This document shows positions 59,503 to 64,000 of a DNA stretch of 64,000 bases, piece after piece; the stretch's first letter is position 1, and each line of letters begins with the position of its first letter. Under the pieces are notes generated by a model. That model worked only from the letters and a program-made list of their open reading frames with translations. It ran no database searches and had not been told where the DNA came from. The position numbers were made by a program, and so were the translations under genes. Source of the stretch: Chryseobacterium lathyri. GTDB lineage: Bacteria; Bacteroidota; Bacteroidia; Flavobacteriales; Weeksellaceae. The DNA lies in NCBI RefSeq assembly GCF_003290185.1, contig NZ_QNFY01000001.1:310001-374000 (forward strand), written 5' to 3'.

Positions 59503-59530
59503 TTCTATAAAACGTTCTGTATTTATAGAA
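59503..59530 (-). promoter_or_regulatory. 28-bp inverted repeat in front of the DNA repair operon
   Basis: TTCTATAAA-N10-TTTATAGAA, perfect 9-bp arms, 18 bp upstream of the exonuclease ATG. A damage-responsive repressor site is a reasonable guess, as no regulator is encoded in the operon. No TAnnTTTG box is evident. Confidence 0.5.
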
Positions 59531-59638
59531 GTTTGGTTATGTTTTAGCCTTCAAAAATCTAACCAATCCTGCATTTTGTATGAAAATATTAAAGAGTTTG
59601 AAATTAAAACTTTAAAATCAATTTTATTTTGTATTTTT

Positions 59639-59660
59639 ATCTACCTACTAATAGATAGAT
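59639..59660 (+). promoter_or_regulatory. 22-bp operator-like palindrome directly before the TetR gene
   Basis: ATCTACCTACTAATAGATAG plus AT is symmetric at 18 of 22 positions and ends 1 bp before the ATG. A TetR repressor could autoregulate itself and the downstream DUF4442 gene here. Confidence 0.6.
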
Positions 59661-59661
59661 A

Positions 59662-60213
59662 ATGAATACGAAAGATAAGATTATTGAAATAGGAAATAAA
59701 CTGCTCACTGAAAGAGGCTATAATGCCTTTAGCTATGCTGATATAGCAAAAAGTATTAATATAAAAACATCTTCTATACACTACCATTTCCCATCCAAAG
59801 CAGAGCTTTGCCTGGCCATTATTGAGTTGCACCGGCAACGGATCCTGAGTCTTAAAAATTCCCAGAACACATTCTCAGCAACGGAAAAACTGCAAAAACT
59901 TTTTAATTATTACCTTTTTCTAATTGATAAGCAGCAAATCTGCCTGACCGGTACTTTAGCCTCTGATTATAATTCACTGGATGAAAAAATCACAGAGAAA
60001 CTAAAAGACTTCAACGAGACCATTCTTTCCCATACAACAGCAATTCTGGAATCAGGAATTGAAAAAAAAGAATTCCGTATGATTAAGAACTGCCGGTTAA
60101 AGGCTTTGGAACTTTTATCTCTGTTAGTTGGGCTGGCACAGGTAGGAAGATTATATGCGAAAGAAGATATTCAACTTTTAATGGATGAAATTATTAATAA
60201 TCTAAAACTTTAA
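59662..60213 (+). CDS. TetR-family transcriptional regulator
   Basis: A 183-residue repressor with N-terminal helix-turn-helix: IIEIGNKLLTERGYNAFSYA and SINIKTSSIHYHFPSKAEL. The C-terminal ligand domain has LTGTLASDYNSL, similar to the QacR/AcrR-like groups. It ends 2 bp before the DUF4442 gene, so the two are co-transcribed. Confidence 0.93.
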   Translation: MNTKDKIIEIGNKLLTERGYNAFSYADIAKSINIKTSSIHYHFPSKAELCLAIIELHRQRILSLKNSQNTFSATEKLQKLFNYYLFLIDKQQICLTGTLASDYNSLDEKITEKLKDFNETILSHTTAILESGIEKKEFRMIKNCRLKALELLSLLVGLAQVGRLYAKEDIQLLMDEIINNLKL

Positions 60214-60215
60214 AA

Positions 60216-60749
60216 ATGAGTTTTTACCAAAATGTAAGCAAATACGGAGCAAAGATTATCGGACTGCCGAAGCTCTTTAAATGGGCCTTCAATGTATCTC
60301 CTATGTACCGCAGAAGCACTGCCAGAATACAGTCTGTATCCGAAGATTTATCAAAGATCTGCATAAAACTTCCTATCAGTTATAAGAACAAAAATTATAT
60401 GGGAACCATTTTTGGAGGCAGCATGTTTTCTTCAGTAGATCCCATCCCAATGGTACAGCTGATATATCTTACCAACCACCAATACGTTATTTGGGATAAA
60501 TCTGCAGAAATCTATTTCAAGCGCCCTGCCAATAATGACCTTTATGCGGAGTTTATTTACACAAAAGAGGAATTGGATGAAATAAAAGAACGGATAAAAA
60601 CCGAAAATGAAATTGTCATTGTAAAAACAACACAACTTACAGATAAAAATAAAGAAACCCTTTACTGTGAGATAAAGAAAACAATCTACATTGCTGATAA
60701 AAATTTTTATAAACAGAAACGGGAATTAAAAAAGCAGAAACCTGAATAA
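60216..60749 (+). CDS. DUF4442 hotdog-fold (thioesterase-like) protein
   Basis: A 177-residue protein of the DUF4442 group in the hotdog superfamily: GLPKLFKWAFNVSPMYRRST at the N-terminus, NYMGTIFGGSMFSSVDPIPM (the usual active-site turn and helix) and IWDKSAEIYFKRPANNDLYA. Thioesterases of this fold act on acyl-CoA or acyl-ACP. Expressed with the TetR gene, it may be part of a lipid or xenobiotic response. Confidence 0.85.
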   Translation: MSFYQNVSKYGAKIIGLPKLFKWAFNVSPMYRRSTARIQSVSEDLSKICIKLPISYKNKNYMGTIFGGSMFSSVDPIPMVQLIYLTNHQYVIWDKSAEIYFKRPANNDLYAEFIYTKEELDEIKERIKTENEIVIVKTTQLTDKNKETLYCEIKKTIYIADKNFYKQKRELKKQKPE

Positions 60750-60945
60750 CACACCCGCCTTCAAATACCATTCATAAATTACACAAACATTAAGGCAAAA
60801 GTGCTCTGTATTCCTTACGGTCATTGACAAAAGTTAATGATCATCTCCCCACAAGTTTAAACTCTCTTGTTGCTCTTGCATTTTTAAGTGATTTAAATAC
60901 TGTTCAGTTTGAAATGATCAGTATAAATCTGTTTTTTATATAGAG

Positions 60946-60983
60946 CTTTCCAGCAATAAAACATTGAACTTTTCAGCAATAAA
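60946..60983 (+). promoter_or_regulatory. direct repeats (23-bp spacing) upstream of the SDR gene
   Basis: CTTTCCAGCAATAAA (60946-60960) and CTTTTCAGCAATAAA (60969-60983) match at 14 of 15 bases. Two direct repeats roughly two helical turns apart, just upstream of a promoter, suit an AraC-type activator, and one is encoded at 62249 in the same cluster. The rest of the 284-bp gap shows no gene. Confidence 0.55.
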
Positions 60984-61033
60984 TATCTTACTGAAATCTA
61001 TGAACTTTGTCCTGTAACAATAAAGAAAACAAA

Positions 61034-61825
61034 ATGAGCAAAACAATTTTAATTACAGGCGCAGCAAGCGGTTTCGGAAAAATAGCCGCATTTGATCTGG
61101 CTAAAAAAGGCCACAAGGTTATTGCAACAGCACAAGTGTATCCACAGATGAGTGATTTAATCAGGGAAGCAGCCGAACAGGGAATCGAACTTACGGTTGA
61201 TAAACTGGATGTAACGAATTCACAGGACATCAATTATATCCTTAAAAAATATGATATTGATATTCTGATCAGCAATGCCGGTATTATGGAAGGAGGCCCT
61301 ATTGCCGAGCAGCCACTGGAGCTTATCCGTTCTATGTTCGATGTGAATGTTTTTGGCGGATTGCAACTGGCACAAGGCTTTGTTAAAAAATTCATTGAAC
61401 AAAAGAAGCCAGGCAAGATTGTATTCACAACTTCAATGGGAGGACTATGGACGGTTCCATATGTAGCAGCTTATTGTGCTTCAAAGCATGCTATGGAAGC
61501 TATTGCTGAGGGATTAAAAACCGAACTGGCTCCGTTCAATATCAAGATCGCAACCTGTAACCCGGGCGTTTTTGGAACAGGGTTTAATGACAGGGGAGTA
61601 GACTCTATTTTCCGATGGTATAATCCTGAAGTGAATTTTACTCCAGAATCTGCTTTTGACGGGGCGGCCGATTCGCTTGCCCATCAGCTGGATCCGCAGT
61701 CTATGGCAGAGGTGATTGTGAATGTAGCGCTGGATGACCATTCTAATTTCAGGAATGTACACCCTAAAGAAACGGAAGATTTTGTAAAACAATTACAGGC
61801 CGATGCATGGACTGCAAAAAGTTAA
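61034..61825 (+). CDS. short-chain dehydrogenase/reductase (SDR)
   Basis: A 263-residue NAD(P)-dependent oxidoreductase with cofactor motif TGAASGFGK, ISNAGIMEGG and the catalytic YCASK. The frame opens at a TTG (61007), but the ATG giving MSKTILITGAAS is the clear start. The C-terminal FTPESAFDGAADSLAHQLDP is not typical of fabG-type enzymes. Substrate unknown. Followed 3 bp later by the HbpS-like gene. Confidence 0.93.
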   Translation: MSKTILITGAASGFGKIAAFDLAKKGHKVIATAQVYPQMSDLIREAAEQGIELTVDKLDVTNSQDINYILKKYDIDILISNAGIMEGGPIAEQPLELIRSMFDVNVFGGLQLAQGFVKKFIEQKKPGKIVFTTSMGGLWTVPYVAAYCASKHAMEAIAEGLKTELAPFNIKIATCNPGVFGTGFNDRGVDSIFRWYNPEVNFTPESAFDGAADSLAHQLDPQSMAEVIVNVALDDHSNFRNVHPKETEDFVKQLQADAWTAKS

Positions 61826-61828
61826 ACA

Positions 61829-62230
61829 ATGAGTATAACGTATAACCAGGCTGCAAAAGCGCTTCAGGCAGCCACAGAAAAAGCAAAATCCATCAATATT
61901 TCTGTAAGTATTGCCGTTGTGGATGCAGGAGGACATCTTGTAACCATGGCAAGACTGGACAGTGTTTACGGTGTTATCGATTTTGCAGTTAAGAAAGCGA
62001 AAACTGCAGTAATGTTCGGTGTCGACAGTGATGTAATGGGAACAATCATTGCGGGAGCAGACATTCATGGATACGGCATGCTGAATTCCAATGACGGGCT
62101 TCTTACCATTGCTGGCGGAGTAGTGATCAAAGATGCTGAGGGAAAAATCATAGGTGCAATAGCGTCTTCCGGGGGAACTCCTGAACAGGATAAAGAGATT
62201 GCAGAGGCAGGTGCTGCTGTTATGGCTTAA
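61829..62230 (+). CDS. GlcG/HbpS-family (DUF336) protein
   Basis: A 133-residue protein of the GlcG/HbpS fold: NISVSIAVVDAGGHLVTMAR, MFGVDSDVMGTI and ILGAIASSGGTPEQDKEIAEAG-like ending (KIIGAIASSGGTPEQDKEI). HbpS relatives bind haem or corrinoid-like ligands, and others accompany oxidoreductases. Here it is coupled to the SDR gene. No signal peptide. Confidence 0.9.
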   Translation: MSITYNQAAKALQAATEKAKSINISVSIAVVDAGGHLVTMARLDSVYGVIDFAVKKAKTAVMFGVDSDVMGTIIAGADIHGYGMLNSNDGLLTIAGGVVIKDAEGKIIGAIASSGGTPEQDKEIAEAGAAVMA

Positions 62231-62248
62231 ATTTCAGATATTTGTAGT

Positions 62249-63052
62249 ATGGAGAAAACTTCGGAAATCATATTCGATAAACTGGTATATTCCTGTGCTT
62301 TTGAAATGTACAGGGGGCACGAGGAATTTATTCCCGATCATTTTCTGGGCTATCAGCTGTCCGGTGAAACCCATGCTTTTCATGACAAAGGCAAAACTGT
62401 TATAAAGGAGAATACAGTAGTGCTTGTCAGAAAAAATCAACTGATCCGAACGGTAAAACATCCTTCAAAGAATAAAAAGTATCAGTTTCTGTCCATAACT
62501 CTCGACCAGGAAACGCTCCGGCAGTATGCAGCAGAATATAAAATGATCCCATCCGAAAGATTTCCAGATAATGAAAGGCTTTTTTTTGAGTCTGATGAAT
62601 TTTTCAGCGGATATTTTACTTCACTGCTTCCGTATATTGACAAAACAAAAACAGCCACTTCCAGACTGGCGGTTTTAAAGGTTAAAGAGGCAATTGAGCT
62701 GATTCTGCAGGCTAATCCTGATTTTAAAAACCTGCTTTTTGATTTTTCAGAACCGCATAAGATCGATCTTAAGGAGTTTATGAATAAGAATTTCAAATTC
62801 AATGTGCCGGTGGAAACGTTTGCAAGGCTTACAGGCCGCAGCCTTTCGGGGTTTAAGCGTGATTTCAATAAAGCTTTCAACATGACGCCTAAACAATGGC
62901 TTAAAGAAAAAAGACTGGAAGAAGCATATTACCAGATCCGGCATAGGAATAAAAAGCCATCTGATATTTATCTCGAACTGGGATTTGAAAATCTGTCCCA
63001 TTTCTATTATTCTTTTAAACAAAAGTTTGGTTTAACGACCAGCAAGGTTTAA
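62249..63052 (+). CDS. AraC-family transcriptional regulator
   Basis: A 267-residue regulator with an N-terminal cupin-like sensor (LGYQLSGETHAFHDKGKTVI, ENTVVLVRKNQLI) and a C-terminal AraC DNA-binding part (VETFARLTGRSLSGFKRDFN, PSDIYLELGFENLSHFYYSF). It follows the HbpS gene by 18 bp and is the likely activator acting at the direct repeats before the SDR gene. Confidence 0.93.
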   Translation: MEKTSEIIFDKLVYSCAFEMYRGHEEFIPDHFLGYQLSGETHAFHDKGKTVIKENTVVLVRKNQLIRTVKHPSKNKKYQFLSITLDQETLRQYAAEYKMIPSERFPDNERLFFESDEFFSGYFTSLLPYIDKTKTATSRLAVLKVKEAIELILQANPDFKNLLFDFSEPHKIDLKEFMNKNFKFNVPVETFARLTGRSLSGFKRDFNKAFNMTPKQWLKEKRLEEAYYQIRHRNKKPSDIYLELGFENLSHFYYSFKQKFGLTTSKV

Positions 63053-63071
63053 TAAAAACACATATCTATAA

Positions 63072-63100
63072 AAAAGGAGCAGCTTACCGTTGCTCCTTTT
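63072..63100 (+). terminator. terminator of the SDR-HbpS-AraC operon
   Basis: A perfect 10-bp stem AAAAGGAGCA / TGCTCCTTTT with a 9-base loop, 19 bp after the stop. Confidence 0.85.
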
Positions 63101-63275
63101 ATTTGTTAATATGCTTAAAATTATAACCTATAATTGCAAGTGTCCGGAAAAGCAAAGTTTTAATATATTTGGGGTGGCTATCTTAGATGATAAATCCGGA
63201 TTATAACTTAAAGAATAAAATTCGTTTAACTCTGAAATTCATTTTATAGGTTGTTTACGAATATTAAATTTAGAA

Positions 63276-64000
63276 ATGAAAAATTCAAACCTGGCAATTT
63301 CAGCAACACTTTTAGCGATTATCTGTGTACAGGGAGGTGCTTCCATTGCTAAACAGCTCTTTCCTCTGATAGGCCCTATTGGGACTGTTAGTTTGAGGAT
63401 CGGACTTTCTGCTGTGTTGCTCATTTTGATTAACCGTCCGAAATTTTTGCAGTTCACCGCACAAAAATGGAAGTACTGTGCAATGTATGGGATTGGTCTG
63501 GCAGCGATGAATCTCGTTTTCTACATGGCTATTCAAAGGATCCCGTTGGGGCTGGCGGTTACGGTAGAATTTGCAGGGCCTTTATTTTTGGCCATTGCTT
63601 TATCCCGGAAATTGCTGGACGTAGTATGGGCATTGCTGGCCTGTATTGGGATATTACTCATTGTTCCGTGGCAAAGCGATCATGTTGATCTGGTTGGAAT
63701 TGGATTGGCTTTTCTTGCAGGAATGTTTTGGGCGGTATACATCGTCATGGGTGGAAAAGTGGCTAAAATTATGGATGGAAAAGATGCGGTTACCACCGGA
63801 ATGGTATTTGCAAGTCTGGTTATCATCCCTTTTACCATATGGGACGGAGCTGTATTCAATCTTACGCCTTCTATTTTTGTAAAAGGTTTAGGAGTGGCTA
63901 TTTTGTCTAGTGCGTTGCCATTTTCACTGGAAATAATGGCATTGAAAAGACTTCCCGCAAAGACCTTCAGTATTCTGATGAGCCTGGAACCTGCATTTGC
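63276..64000 (+). CDS. EamA-family exporter, RhtA-like (gene continues past the right edge)
   Basis: The first 241 residues of an inner-membrane protein with about eight visible hydrophobic segments. The sequence follows the threonine/homoserine exporter RhtA closely: LAVTVEFAGPLFLAIALSRK, DLVGIGLAFLAGMFWAVYIV, SSALPFSLEIMALKRLPAKT and ILMSLEPAFA. The family has about 290-300 residues, so roughly 55 are missing. The ATG giving MKNSNLAISATLLA starts the first helix. It is the second DMT-superfamily exporter in this window. Exact substrate is inferred. Confidence 0.9.
   Translation, partial: MKNSNLAISATLLAIICVQGGASIAKQLFPLIGPIGTVSLRIGLSAVLLILINRPKFLQFTAQKWKYCAMYGIGLAAMNLVFYMAIQRIPLGLAVTVEFAGPLFLAIALSRKLLDVVWALLACIGILLIVPWQSDHVDLVGIGLAFLAGMFWAVYIVMGGKVAKIMDGKDAVTTGMVFASLVIIPFTIWDGAVFNLTPSIFVKGLGVAILSSALPFSLEIMALKRLPAKTFSILMSLEPAF

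Overview
The window is a 64-kb stretch of a Bacteroidota chromosome, most likely Chryseobacterium or a close relative in the Weeksellaceae. Signs of this are the AT-rich DNA, two secreted proteins with type IX secretion (T9SS) C-terminal sorting domains, many perfect TAnnTTTG promoter boxes just upstream of starts, weak Shine-Dalgarno sites, bacillithiol-type genes, and family assignments of flavobacterial type. No rRNA, tRNA, CRISPR array, phage or complete insertion sequence was seen. Genes are closely packed and most intergenic gaps hold terminators, operators or inverted-repeat elements.

Layout. 1-4.3 kb: threonyl-tRNA synthetase (cut by the left edge), an M19 dipeptidase and a large unknown protein. 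4.4-8.7 kb: the leucine operon leuA-leuC-leuD-leuB. 9.1-12.4 kb (minus strand): a MazG-like hydrolase / thioredoxin-fold / DUF4230 operon, and a lipoprotein with a TNT-like NAD glycohydrolase domain paired with a small cysteine-rich protein. 12.8-19.6 kb: a T9SS metalloprotease, a DinB protein, an acyl-CoA dehydrogenase and a T9SS endonuclease I. 19.7-24.9 kb: a SatD/DUF3307 pair behind three tandem operators, purC and purF separated by an inverted-repeat-bounded four-helix-bundle gene, and a glycerophosphodiesterase. 25.0-28.4 kb: four tandem outer-membrane barrel paralogues with sigma-54-type promoters. 28.7-33.4 kb: aroB, an rRNA pseudouridine synthase, pncA and a DEAD-box helicase.

33.5-35.5 kb: a tightly overlapping run with a YfiT-like DinB hydrolase, DUF1569, the bacillithiol redox protein YtxJ and a Crp-family regulator. 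35.5-38.2 kb: a MocR regulator divergent from a DMT exporter, then a small lipoprotein. 38.6-44.4 kb: a Crp-family regulator followed by an apparent stress cluster (two unknown proteins, large-subunit catalase, CinA-like amidohydrolase, SDR, DUF6766). 44.4-49.0 kb: AraC regulators, an exported flavodoxin-RidA fusion, a PPOX-fold stress protein and a nitrilase-like amidohydrolase. 49.2-52.4 kb: a TetR-controlled membrane protein/DUF3817/rhodanese operon and an MFS exporter. 52.5-59.5 kb: a Crp regulator with a darcynin-like secreted protein, then the ligase-associated DNA damage response operon (exonuclease, ATP-dependent ligase, Lhr-like helicase, PdeM). 59.6-64 kb: TetR/DUF4442, SDR/HbpS-like/AraC, and a RhtA-like exporter cut by the right edge.

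The least explained signals are these: the SatD protein, which resembles a nucleotidyl cyclase palm domain fused to a helix-turn-helix, downstream of three TATAAG-N8-CTTATA sites spaced exactly 29 bp apart; the sigma-54-type promoter set of the barrel array, including one promoter with no gene that could drive a small RNA; the inverted-repeat cassette inside the purC-purF interval; the TNT lipoprotein pair; and several operator-like palindromes beside regulator genes. All assignments come from reading sequence; no database search was run.
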